Assembly: GCA_902581285.1 (NCBI GenBank) | Contig: CACHNP010000004.1 | Span: forward strand, 16,710-80,709 | Source: an uncultured Gammaproteobacteria bacterium | Lineage (GTDB): Bacteria > Pseudomonadota > Gammaproteobacteria > Coxiellales > Coxiellaceae | Direction: 5' to 3' | Length of the DNA: 64,000 bases | Shown here: positions 30,955 to 39,375 of the stretch, in pieces | Numbering within the stretch: the first letter of the stretch is position 1 | How the letters are laid out: each line of letters starts with the position of its first letter | Position numbers and translations under genes: made by a program | The notes under the pieces: generated by a model | The model's input: the letters and a program-made list of their open reading frames with translations, nothing else | Told to the model about the DNA's origin: nothing | The model's database searches: none

Positions 30955-31261
30955 AGCCTAGTGCAAACCATTGGGCGATCTTGGGTGACGCATCCATCGG
31001 GGGGGGGGCGCTTGTCCTTGCGCACACTAGAGCCCTGCTATCGATATTATTTTATAAACTAACAAGCGACTTTGAATATAGTCAATTTCTCAAAAGACAC
31101 TAGGATAACCGTACTTTGACCACAGAAAAGATCAAAAAAAGACCAATCCTGACTAACCCATGCCTTGAATAGATAAAAAATACACACCCGCCGCCGCCTC
31201 GCGCCCGCTTGCATTTCAAACTTTGCTAGTGCACCATAACTCATTTACGAATGACCTCACC
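30955..31261. other. Intergenic region with G10 homopolymer
   Basis: The 307-bp space after aroK holds a run of ten Gs at 30999-31008, unusual in this AT-leaning DNA, and a repeated CTAGAGCC at 30952-30959 and 31027-31034. A CCGCCGCC stretch occurs near 31190. No gene, tRNA or clear terminator is visible. The aroB reading frame is not here even as a remnant. Confidence 0.6.
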
Positions 31262-32569
31262 ATGGAAAAGATGAGAAAACACGGCCCGGACAAGCTCAAA
31301 CCACTCTTTGTTTCGCTATTTCTGTGCTGCAATCTAAGCAATGTGTTTGCCGAGAAACACCCTGCCGGATTTACTAGCATAACGCAAGACACATACGATA
31401 GCAGGGTCAAACAAGCCAATATCGATATTAAAAATTTCATCAAACACTCAACACTTAACATAAAAAGCCAACATTATTTACAACAACTTATCACCGATGC
31501 TCAAGCTTATTGGCAAAATCGTCCTTATGCGCTAAAGCACGCTATGGGAGAAGGCAACTGGTGCGATTTCAAACTAACCAAAACACCATGCCCACATATA
31601 CAACAAGACCCCATCTACCGTACAGACCAATTCAATTGCACTACCTACACACAAACCGTACTCGCACTTATTCACGCAACCACTCTCAATCAATTCAAAA
31701 TCAACTTAGCTCGAATCGCATACGGTGCCAATGACATAAAAACGATCTCATACTTTAATAGAAATCATTTTACATCATCTGATTTCAATCGCGTTAATGA
31801 ATCAACACGCCTCATTAAAGACGTAACACCTGATATCGATAAAAACAAAACACGCTGGAAGACCACCACTATCAATCACCAACAATGGATTCAAACAAAA
31901 ATCAAGCAATCAAGATCCACACTGGTTCGAGTTTTGAATGCAAAACAAGGTGAATCGATGTTAAACAAACTTCACGACAACATAAAAAACGCACCTACTA
32001 CTCGCCAAGTGAAAATCAGTTACATACCGAAACAAGACCTCATTATCACGACTAAACAAGGGTACAAAGCAAATGAAGCATTGCTCAAATCCATTCCCAC
32101 TCCGGCAATCATGGAAGTTGTGAGAGATGATACAAAATGGAACGTTGCAGGAAGCAGTATTAAAAAAGTGATCGGAAGCGGGATCCTGGTATCTCACATC
32201 GGAGTACTCTATCGTCAAGGGTTCAAAAAAGGTGATCTAATATATCGAAATATCTCCTGCACTGATCGTAACAACCCCCAATGCCAAGTCAACCCCGTAT
32301 ACTGCAATAAGGTAGATGGATGCAACGAGCTCATGTTTAGTTCAGCCACAGATGCTTTTCCAAACCAGTATCATTATTACAAAGATGCCAAGGGTCACTA
32401 CCAATGCACAGATAAACCACCATTACATAAAATAAGAACCACAACTTGCAATCGAGTTGAAAGCTTGCCACTATCACAGTATGTTACAACAAAACAATAT
32501 GGGCACTACACATTTTTAGATAGTCCATCGATTGTTGGGATACATATCGAAAAAATCAGGAACACCTAG
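31262..32569 (+). CDS. Secreted DUF1460-like (NlpC/P60-type amidase fold) protein
   Basis: About 435 residues from the ATG at 31262 (a TTG at 31223 is also in frame). A signal peptide ends near residue 30 (CCNLSNVFA). The family clue is TDQFNCTTYTQTVLAL (~121-136), resembling the DCVTFVE core of DUF1460 proteins with Cys126 as candidate nucleophile. RIAYGANDIKTISYFNRNHFTSSDF then resembles the R..Y....I.Y..R.HF..DW region. DUF1460 proteins are annotated as N-acetylmuramoyl-L-alanine amidase-like. Its C-terminal half has eight Cys, fitting disulfide bonding in the periplasm or outside. The stop is followed by the next gene with one base between. Family identification is by motif only. Confidence 0.7.
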   Translation: MEKMRKHGPDKLKPLFVSLFLCCNLSNVFAEKHPAGFTSITQDTYDSRVKQANIDIKNFIKHSTLNIKSQHYLQQLITDAQAYWQNRPYALKHAMGEGNWCDFKLTKTPCPHIQQDPIYRTDQFNCTTYTQTVLALIHATTLNQFKINLARIAYGANDIKTISYFNRNHFTSSDFNRVNESTRLIKDVTPDIDKNKTRWKTTTINHQQWIQTKIKQSRSTLVRVLNAKQGESMLNKLHDNIKNAPTTRQVKISYIPKQDLIITTKQGYKANEALLKSIPTPAIMEVVRDDTKWNVAGSSIKKVIGSGILVSHIGVLYRQGFKKGDLIYRNISCTDRNNPQCQVNPVYCNKVDGCNELMFSSATDAFPNQYHYYKDAKGHYQCTDKPPLHKIRTTTCNRVESLPLSQYVTTKQYGHYTFLDSPSIVGIHIEKIRNT

Positions 32570-32570
32570 T

Positions 32571-33104
32571 ATGCACTCGTGGATGAACACATTTTCTAAT
32601 GTCCTTATTTTACTTTTCATAGGTGGAATACCGCTTTACGCAGTCTGCAGGGGAGTGGACGTATTTGATCAGTTTATTGATGGGGCTAAAGACGGCTTTT
32701 CAATGGTCATAAAAATCATCCCCTATCTTGTGGCATTCTTAGTCGCGCTAGGGATGTTTAGGGCAGCCGGTGGATTTAATTTAATAGCGAGACTATTCGG
32801 CCCGATTCTTCATGCACTAGGCTTTCCGCCTCAACTGCTACCAATGGCATTAATTCGCCCATTCACCGGCAGCGGCGCAAACGCCATGCTCACAGACGTC
32901 GCTCACCATTATGGGGGTGCCTCTCATCTAGCAAGAACCGCCGCCATTATCATGGGTTCTACCGAAACCACTTTTTATGTGGTGATGGTGTACTTTTCAT
33001 CCGTTGGTATAAAGAAAACACGCCACGCTATTCCCGCTGGCCTCATCGCTGATACCGTTGGCGTGCTTGCTGCGATCTATTTTGCCAACCTACTTATTCA
33101 ATAA
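32571..33104 (+). CDS. SpmB-like nucleoside-recognition membrane protein
   Basis: A 177-residue integral membrane protein with about four or five helices from the ATG at 32571 (AGGAA upstream). The hallmark RPFTGSGANAMLTDV and MGSTETTFYVVMVYFSSVGIKKTRHA belong to the SpmB/nucleoside-recognition (Gate) family. In Bacillus SpmA and SpmB act in spore dehydration, but the pair is widespread in non-sporulating gammaproteobacteria, where the function is not settled. Its partner SpmA-like gene is 7.7 kb away on the other strand. Confidence 0.87.
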   Translation: MHSWMNTFSNVLILLFIGGIPLYAVCRGVDVFDQFIDGAKDGFSMVIKIIPYLVAFLVALGMFRAAGGFNLIARLFGPILHALGFPPQLLPMALIRPFTGSGANAMLTDVAHHYGGASHLARTAAIIMGSTETTFYVVMVYFSSVGIKKTRHAIPAGLIADTVGVLAAIYFANLLIQ

Positions 33105-33245
33105 AAACCTCGTTGTCATACCATACAGAACTTGGAAGATCACTGAACAAAAAAACACAACTGCAATCTGTTGCGCCAATTCAGTCACATGATAAAATGA
33201 AATTACAAAATCCACCTCATAACCGAACGCTCGCTAGGAATAGTT

Positions 33246-34664
33246 ATGACATCAAACGCCATTATGTGGTTTCGACAAGATCTACGCACCTCTGATAACG
33301 CGGCCTTATTGGCTGCAACCAAAAATCACCGAGTGTTACCGATTTACATCTGGGATACCTCATGCCCAAAACATTACCAACCTGGTGCCGCTAGTCGCTG
33401 GTGGCTTCATCACTCACTTTGTTCACTTTCATCTAGTATCGAAGATCGACTGCATGTCTTTTCCGGAGAACCGCAAGAGATTCTAAATGAGCTAATCAAA
33501 CAGCACGACATTGATGCCGTCTACTGGAATCGCTGTTATGAGCCTTGGCAGATAAAACGCGATCAACGAATTAAAAAAGAACTTTTAAAGAACGGAGTGA
33601 ACGCTCAAAGCTTTAATAGCCACCTTCTGTGGGAGCCCTGGGAAATCAGCAAAGCTGACGGCACCCCTTATAAAGTATTCACCCCCTTTTTTAAACGTGG
33701 CTGCCTAACTGCAACTCCGCCGCGAAAACCACAAAAAAAACCATCCACCCCAGTCTATTTTGCCCCATCTAAGAACAACACTATTGATACACTCAACCTA
33801 CTACCAACCAAAAACTGGCACACCAAGTTTGAAGCGCATTGGACACCAGGTGAAAAATTTGCCCAACAAACATTGACTCGTTTTATTAAAAATAGTGTAT
33901 TAGAATACAAATTGGCGCGAGACATCCCTGCAATGCAAGCCACATCCCGTCTATCACCTCACCTGCATTTTGGAGAAATATCACCACATCAAGTGTGGCA
34001 CAAAGCAAAAGACACTGTGGCTCATGATCTTGAAAATGAAAATCTCTATTCGTTTCTGAGTGAGCTTGGCTGGCGCGAATTTAGTTATTCTTTACTCTAT
34101 CACTTCCCGCAACTGCCAAAAAAGAATTGGAAGCCTAAGTTTGATTCTTTTCAGTGGGAGAACAACCCAAGTCTATTGCGCCGCTGGCAACGAGGACAAA
34201 CTGGCATTCCTTTTGTCGACGCTGGCATGCGAGAATTATGGCAAACTGGCTTTATGCATAACCGAGTCAGAATGGTGGCGAGTTCTTTTTTAGTGAAAAA
34301 TTGTTTAATTGACTGGCGCAAGGGAGAGCGCTGGTTCTGGGATTGCTTGGTGGATGCAGACTTAGCCAGCAACGTTCAAGGTTGGCAATGGGTTGCGGGT
34401 TCTGGTGCCGATGCGGCGCCTTTTTTTCGTATTTTTAATCCGGTCACTCAAGGAAAACGATTTGATGAAAATGGCCAATACATTCGTCATTACGTACCAG
34501 AGCTGGCAGCACTACCAACAAAATACCTATTTTGCCCTTGGGAAGCCCCAACGGAGGTGTTACAAAAAGCTGGTATCATTTTAAGTAAAAACTACCCTCT
34601 TCCCATTATTGATTTAAAACAATCGCGAACACGCGCACTTGAAGTACACAAAAACTGTCGCTAA
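33246..34664 (+). CDS. phrB: Deoxyribodipyrimidine photolyase
   Basis: A 472-residue flavoprotein that repairs cyclobutane pyrimidine dimers with light. The N-terminal antenna domain starts IMWFRQDLRTSDNAALL. The FAD-binding domain has LSELGWREFSYSLLYHFP, LRRWQRGQTGIPFVDAGMREL, GFMHNRVRMVASSFLVK and DADLASNVQGWQWVAGSGAD, the class I CPD photolyase order with the WQW segment. Length matches E. coli PhrB (472). It follows the spmB-like gene by 141 bp. An organism with it presumably meets light at some life stage. Confidence 0.96.
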   Translation: MTSNAIMWFRQDLRTSDNAALLAATKNHRVLPIYIWDTSCPKHYQPGAASRWWLHHSLCSLSSSIEDRLHVFSGEPQEILNELIKQHDIDAVYWNRCYEPWQIKRDQRIKKELLKNGVNAQSFNSHLLWEPWEISKADGTPYKVFTPFFKRGCLTATPPRKPQKKPSTPVYFAPSKNNTIDTLNLLPTKNWHTKFEAHWTPGEKFAQQTLTRFIKNSVLEYKLARDIPAMQATSRLSPHLHFGEISPHQVWHKAKDTVAHDLENENLYSFLSELGWREFSYSLLYHFPQLPKKNWKPKFDSFQWENNPSLLRRWQRGQTGIPFVDAGMRELWQTGFMHNRVRMVASSFLVKNCLIDWRKGERWFWDCLVDADLASNVQGWQWVAGSGADAAPFFRIFNPVTQGKRFDENGQYIRHYVPELAALPTKYLFCPWEAPTEVLQKAGIILSKNYPLPIIDLKQSRTRALEVHKNCR

Positions 34665-34716
34665 CTGACCTAATACTCGAGGAAAAAAATCATTTCCGAA
34701 AAAAATCGTCATTCAA

Positions 34717-35136
34717 TCAGTTGTCGTCACCGTGAGGTGCTTCAGTTTCAATCGAGCGCAGCCCGTTACCGTAACTGGATCTCGGTTTATAATTCTGTAG
34801 AGCCCTATCCGAACCAGCGGGTGGTTTGAAAGACAGCCCTCCCCCGAGCATCACATCAACAGGAACGAATTTACACGCCTCTTCTACGATATCCTTGTAA
34901 TCGTTAAATTCATCTATTCCTTCGGCAAATGCACTTCGAAAACTTTTTTTTGTTACTTGCAACCACTTTCTCCAATCTCTATCTGAAAAACCGAGATAAA
35001 TACCCTTATTCTCTATCATTAGTTTTTTAATCGATAGGCATTTTTCGATCGCCACATCACCATAATCTGCGGCTGAGGCACTGCCTACAACACAGGAAAA
35101 CAAAACCAATCCCGTCGCCAATTTTTTAATTTTCAT
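34717..35136 (-). CDS. Small secreted protein
   Basis: A 139-residue protein with a signal peptide (MKIKKLATGLVLFSCVVGSASA). I choose ATG 35136, with GGAGGT five bases upstream; TTG/ATG alternatives at 35148 and 35139 are poorer. The mature part is helical in the middle, with a Cys pair (one in EKCLSIKK, one in EACKFVP) that could form a disulfide. The tail is Pro/Gly/Ser-rich and acidic. No family is recognised. The stop lies 52 bp from photolyase (convergent). It resembles its upstream neighbour in size and secretion. Confidence 0.75.
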   Translation of the reverse strand: MKIKKLATGLVLFSCVVGSASAADYGDVAIEKCLSIKKLMIENKGIYLGFSDRDWRKWLQVTKKSFRSAFAEGIDEFNDYKDIVEEACKFVPVDVMLGGGLSFKPPAGSDRALQNYKPRSSYGNGLRSIETEAPHGDDN

Positions 35137-35166
35137 CATTACCTCCAATTTTTCACACTATTTATA

Positions 35167-35631
35167 TTAATTTGTTTGTTTCTTACAGTATTCTTCAACC
35201 AATTTTTGATAACCTTTTTCCCGCTTTAGCTCACTTTCAACCGAAATTAATCTCGATTCAGTATCAAGTAACAGCAGTCTCGACTGTAACAGCTCACTTC
35301 TGGCAGCATACCCCACACTATTTTGATGCTGCATCTCTATAATTAAGTTATCAGCGTATTTTGCTTTTTGATTTAAAACATCAATCTGATCTTGAAGTTC
35401 TTCTAGACGATATTTGTAATTCTGAGCAATGATCTCTAGTGTTTGACTGCGTTCTATTATTTCACTTTGTTCAATAGGCGACATAGAACTCACTTCACTT
35501 ATGGTAAATGCTAACCGAACTTGAACTGGCTGACATTGCATCACTGCCCAGTGACCAAAGCTCTGTTGCGCATGCACACCACTTGTAACACACCCTAATA
35601 AGACAACTGACGCCATGATTTTTTTTATCAT
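35167..35631 (-). CDS. Small secreted coiled-coil protein
   Basis: A 154-residue protein with a signal peptide (MIKKIMASVVLLGCVTSGVHAQ). ATG 35631 is chosen because GGAGGT lies five bases upstream. The mature region from ~55 to ~145 is rich in heptads (IAQNYKYRLEELQDQIDVLNQ, then further Leu/Glu-rich stretches), typical of coiled coil. There are single Cys residues near the start and end. It runs in tandem with the other small secreted gene, 31 bp apart. No domain recognised; a periplasmic or envelope-associated scaffold is possible. Confidence 0.78.
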   Translation of the reverse strand: MIKKIMASVVLLGCVTSGVHAQQSFGHWAVMQCQPVQVRLAFTISEVSSMSPIEQSEIIERSQTLEIIAQNYKYRLEELQDQIDVLNQKAKYADNLIIEMQHQNSVGYAARSELLQSRLLLLDTESRLISVESELKREKGYQKLVEEYCKKQTN

Positions 35632-36037
35632 CACCCACCTCCGATTGTTAACTCCGGGTGAGTTATAGTACAAATCTGAAATAATTCAACTTTTTTATAC
35701 CTTCATACAATCAATCAGTTACTCATCCCCAGTCAAGAATAGACGGTTACACCAACATTGCGTCAGCTACCAAGCTAGCTGCAGCAACAGCATGACTGAT
35801 GACATTCCATGCACGAATGATATCACCATGATTCTAAAACACGCTTTTGATTTAGGACACACACTTATGCTATTCACGCATGTGAAATGCGAAAATAATT
35901 TAACTCATAAAAAAGGACTCAGTTTTGTGCGTTGGTTTCATTATTTTTCATCAACACGAAGTAAGGCGGCTTGAATAACGCGACCTTGCCTTTCCTTGCG
36001 CTAAGCTAAGCTATCAATCACTTTTATTGAATCTGTT
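35632..36037. other. Intergenic region without clear genes
   Basis: This 406-bp space precedes the 35631 gene and follows the 36038 gene. A 60-codon frame at 35792-35974 has atypical composition and no ribosome site, so I do not call it. The short direct repeat CTAAGCTAAGCTA at 36001-36013 is present. I see no RNA or mobile element. Confidence 0.5.
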
Positions 36038-36844
36038 TTAGCGCATCAACCTAATAGGCTGATAACTAGTCGCAGAAGAACCGTTTACCGCCGCTTTAAA
36101 AAAGCCAACTGCCGCCTTTTTAACTGCTGAGACTCGTTTTTTATTTCCAAATAATTCAAATGCGGTGATCACAGCAATCAACGCTGACACAACCGGTGCA
36201 GATGCAGGACACAACACCATGGTCACCATACTCGCCACGACCAATGCGCCCATCGCAATTTTTTCTTTCTTAGTCTTTAGCTTGCATTGCAACTGTGCCA
36301 ACTCCCAAACCTGTTCGTCATCTCTTGAATCAGATTTTTTTACTTTAGTTTGAATATGACAATCGACTGCACTGGCCATGGTTTTCATTAAATCCATGCC
36401 GGTTCCAGCGGCAGCCATGGTTAAAGCTAATGGTGGAAATACAAAACCTAAAATAGACACCGTCACGATTGACGCTCCGACTAATAATCGTGTCACGGCT
36501 TGCTGTTTTTCTTTTGAAGCAACTCTTAGCGGCAATGACCACAGCTGCTTAGCTGAATACAACACGTCGCCAATACCGTTAATCATATTGATCACCAATG
36601 GCATTCTTTCAGCAATCCCCATCACTAAATGCGAATGGCTTTGCAACGTATGCAAGGCGACTTCGGTTAAACGACTGAGTAATTCTAAAACCAATAGCGT
36701 TTTTTCAAATCTTTTTCTGCTTTCGATGAGATTAGTCGCCACAACACGAGACGAATCAACAACATCTCTTGCAAAACCTGTCATGATTACTGTCACAATC
36801 TCATTCGTCGCTGGTGTACCGTAACCGTAAATTGTGCCTCTCAT
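36038..36844 (-). CDS. Hypothetical membrane protein
   Basis: A 268-residue protein with no N-terminal signal. Two hydrophobic blocks occur, at ~117-150 (LLVGASIVTVSILGFVFPPLA) and ~196-232 (MGALVVASMVTMVLCP), separated by a charged coiled region (~165-195). The N-terminal ~110 residues look helical and amphipathic. The C-terminal tail is Ser-rich (NGSSATSYQPIRLMR). AAAGGGGGA lies before the ATG. No family recognised. Internal transmembrane hairpins with hydrophilic flanks are a common shape of host-membrane effectors, but that is inference only. Confidence 0.7.
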   Translation of the reverse strand: MRGTIYGYGTPATNEIVTVIMTGFARDVVDSSRVVATNLIESRKRFEKTLLVLELLSRLTEVALHTLQSHSHLVMGIAERMPLVINMINGIGDVLYSAKQLWSLPLRVASKEKQQAVTRLLVGASIVTVSILGFVFPPLALTMAAAGTGMDLMKTMASAVDCHIQTKVKKSDSRDDEQVWELAQLQCKLKTKKEKIAMGALVVASMVTMVLCPASAPVVSALIAVITAFELFGNKKRVSAVKKAAVGFFKAAVNGSSATSYQPIRLMR

Positions 36845-37290
36845 TGCGTCCCCCTTTCAGTCTCTGACTCTTTGCTTGTTTTAATTAAGAACAGTATAAA
36901 GGGTATAATTATGTTTGATAAGCCATGAAAAATATAATTATTGTTTAACTTACCAAACAATGGAAGCACACGTTTGTTATAAGATCATGATTATAAGTGT
37001 TTTTTTACATTCCCCGAAAGACAAGATTCGCGTGTTTATAAAATATTTTCAAAGCAAGGTGCAGTGAAAATACTTTATCCGTTGCTTTTATCTCTATTTA
37101 GCTGCTGGATCATGCCAAAAAGACGCTCAACACGTTTGTTCTCTGTGCATTGACTCACGCCTCGAAGAAATAAAAAATCATAAAAACGTGTCGCTTGCAT
37201 AACATGCCGGCACTAAAATCAATGAGTTATACCCAACCACTAACCCCGCATCGCATTGAAAACATTGAGTAGAAACCCTCGATAACAACA
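36845..37290. other. AT-rich intergenic region with possible transposase remnant
   Basis: This 446-bp stretch has no convincing gene. On the minus strand, 37075-37200 reads as a 41-residue frame ending with ENKRVERLFGMIQQL, resembling the C-terminal VER.FG.LK motif of some transposases. No inverted repeats or target duplications are visible, so this may be a decayed remnant. The rest is AT-rich with poly-T runs. Confidence 0.35.
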
Positions 37291-38028
37291 CTACACCGTA
37301 GCAAACCCGCCATCAACCAGAATCACTTCACCATTGATATAATTCGACTTGATTATGGCGAGAACCAATTCTGCAATATCTTCTGGACATCCCACGCGCC
37401 TTAATGGCGTTCGGTGTTTAAATTTATGAACCGCCTCCTCAAAATTGTCAGTTCTTGGTGTCATAATTAACCCTGGAGCAATCGCATTAGATCTAATCTC
37501 TGGCCCGGCGTGCTTAGCAATGAACTTAGTTAAGTGATTAATCGCGGCCTTGGCCACAGAATAAGGAATGGCACTGGACGCTGAGGCCGTATCAATGCCA
37601 GCACACGAGGTAATATTAATAATATTCCCATCGCCCGTTTGTTTTAAATATGGCATCACCTCACGAATCAAACACCACGTACCGACCACATTCGTATTGA
37701 GCATGTGTGAAAAATACGCATTACTGATATCCAACACCTCTCCCGATACTCGCGCAGACTGACCCGCATTATTGACTAAGATATCAATTTGACCAAACTG
37801 TTTGATTGTTTTAGCTACGATTCGCTTACAATCCTGTTCTACACCAATATCACCCTGAATATAAAGGGAACCATTGATCTCTTCCGCCAGACTTTTCCCC
37901 TTTTCAATAGAACGCACTGAGTTAATCACCACGCGAGCACCCGCATGAGATAGCATTTTAGCAATCCCTTCACCAATTCCGCTGGTTGAGCCCGTGACAA
38001 TAGCCACTTTGTTTTCTAAACTAGACAT
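37291..38028 (-). CDS. Short-chain dehydrogenase/reductase
   Basis: A 245-residue SDR from ATG 38028 (GAGGTGG upstream). The Rossmann motif is VTGSTSGIG (~12-20), the NAG motif is in LVNNAGQSARVSG, the catalytic Ser is in NITSCAGID and the Tyr/Lys are in PYSVAKAA (YxxxK). The C-terminus GEVILVDGGFATV is typical of FabG-like enzymes. The TGxxxGIG type prefers NAD(P)H. It stands alone with no neighbours implying a pathway. FabG is expected in a fatty-acid cluster, so this is a general oxidoreductase of unknown substrate. Confidence 0.9.
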   Translation of the reverse strand: MSSLENKVAIVTGSTSGIGEGIAKMLSHAGARVVINSVRSIEKGKSLAEEINGSLYIQGDIGVEQDCKRIVAKTIKQFGQIDILVNNAGQSARVSGEVLDISNAYFSHMLNTNVVGTWCLIREVMPYLKQTGDGNIINITSCAGIDTASASSAIPYSVAKAAINHLTKFIAKHAGPEIRSNAIAPGLIMTPRTDNFEEAVHKFKHRTPLRRVGCPEDIAELVLAIIKSNYINGEVILVDGGFATV

Positions 38029-38172
38029 ATACCACCTCACTGAATTGAACTCGCATTGCATCCGATATTATAGTTACACAACAGTCATTCGACTCATGCT
38101 ATTTTTTTAATATTTTGTTAAAAAACATATGATACTGTGTAATGATATTATCAAATATAATCATGGCAACTA

Positions 38173-38457
38173 ATGGAAAACAGTAATAAAAATAAAAAGC
38201 CCCTCCGACCTAAAATCACGCGAACCATCCCCAGACCCATGGGATTAAGACTGCTACTCCAACCACTAGACCATCACATAATAACACAACTCACAGTTTC
38301 GAAAAAACCAACACCAACTAAAAAAAAAGAACAGAATAATCAACATAACTTTCATGCAATTACAGCACAGCTATTTACACCTCAACCAATAACACAATCA
38401 AACACGAACGAAGACGATAGTTGGGTATGGGTTCCTTCACCAAATGATTTAAAATAA
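38173..38457 (+). CDS. Small basic hypothetical protein
   Basis: A 94-residue open frame with a Lys/Pro/Thr-rich body (ITRTIPRPMGLRLLLQPLD) and an acidic-aromatic end (EDDSWVWVPSPNDLK). The start has only a weak ribosome site (atggcaactaATG). It is convergent with the methyltransferase gene 42 bp downstream. Composition resembles neighbouring hypothetical proteins, so it may be real. No family recognised. Confidence 0.45.
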   Translation: MENSNKNKKPLRPKITRTIPRPMGLRLLLQPLDHHIITQLTVSKKPTPTKKKEQNNQHNFHAITAQLFTPQPITQSNTNEDDSWVWVPSPNDLK

Positions 38458-38499
38458 TCTAAAATCTAGTAGCATGCTTTTCTTTTAAAAAAGTGGATA

Positions 38500-39144
38500 T
38501 CATGGGTTGATTTGTAACAAATAAAACTTCTGCGGACCCACTGGCGACTGGTCAGGTATACAATCACCTACAGCAACAACATCCAAGCCCAATTGCTCCC
38601 ACAACAACATCCATTCAGCATGTGTACGAAACTTACCGTTTATATCGTGCATGCGATTGCGCTCTTCGAACTCAGGCTCATTGGTATCTTCTGTAATCAG
38701 TAAAAAATTTTTTCCAACCCGCACCAGTTCTTTAATCAGAGGAATTTGATCTTGTGGGCCCGCATGATGTAACACAAAAATGCACGTAACAAGATCAAAA
38801 CTATCGTCGCTCTCAGGAATATTTCTACCATCAAACAAATGTATCAAATGTCCTGTATTTGGCATCGTTATGCTGGCTATACTTTGCGTGTTTTCGTCAG
38901 GCGAAACCACATCATACATTTTTAGCTGACTCGCACCGGACTGTTCAGCTACCCAGACAGCCAAATCACCATTACCAGAGCCAACATCTAAAATATCAGC
39001 CTCTTTATCAATCAGCGGAAAAAGATGGCCAAGAGCGACTTTAAGATTAAGCCTTCGTCTTGCAGCCAGCGCGTTAGTATCATTAAGGTCTACCCCGTCC
39101 ATTCGCAATGGATTCTTTAAAACGCTCCTTAAGCTCAACATCAC
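38500..39144 (-). CDS. Class I SAM-dependent methyltransferase
   Basis: Up to 214 residues. The SAM-binding motif I is DILDVGSGNGDLAVWVAEQ, then a motif II-like acidic loop, and DLVTCIFVLHHAGPQD resembles the Methyltransf_11 post-I region. The start is uncertain: GTG/ATG near 39144 or ATG 39102 (MDGVDLND). The adjacent frame upstream encodes natural-looking sequence ending KERFKESIANGRGRP at a G4 run near 39094-39097, so an N-terminal frameshift is possible. Substrate unknown. Confidence 0.8.
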   Translation of the reverse strand: MMLSLRSVLKNPLRMDGVDLNDTNALAARRRLNLKVALGHLFPLIDKEADILDVGSGNGDLAVWVAEQSGASQLKMYDVVSPDENTQSIASITMPNTGHLIHLFDGRNIPESDDSFDLVTCIFVLHHAGPQDQIPLIKELVRVGKNFLLITEDTNEPEFEERNRMHDINGKFRTHAEWMLLWEQLGLDVVAVGDCIPDQSPVGPQKFYLLQINP

Positions 39145-39375
39145 AAAATGGCTTACTTGAATTCTTCATAGTTTTTTGTAACAAATTTCGCGCATAATTG
39201 CAAAACACCAACCACAAGATAACCGGCAACATAGCATCTCTTGATTCATTGAAATGAAGATAACGTTTAGAATACCGTGACAAGCCATATACCCAAAGGA
39301 ATGAATGTTGTAAAATACACATTTTGACTTTTATTACGTTTGGCATTTCAATCAAGCTGTAGTAAAGTAAAAATT

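Noticed and set aside
35792..35974. 60-codon plus-strand frame
   Set aside because: No ribosome site, unnatural composition, no sign of a domain.
37075..37200. 41-residue minus frame with ENKRVERLFG, similar to transposase ends
   Set aside because: Too short and lacking inverted repeats to be called an element; noted only as possible remnant.
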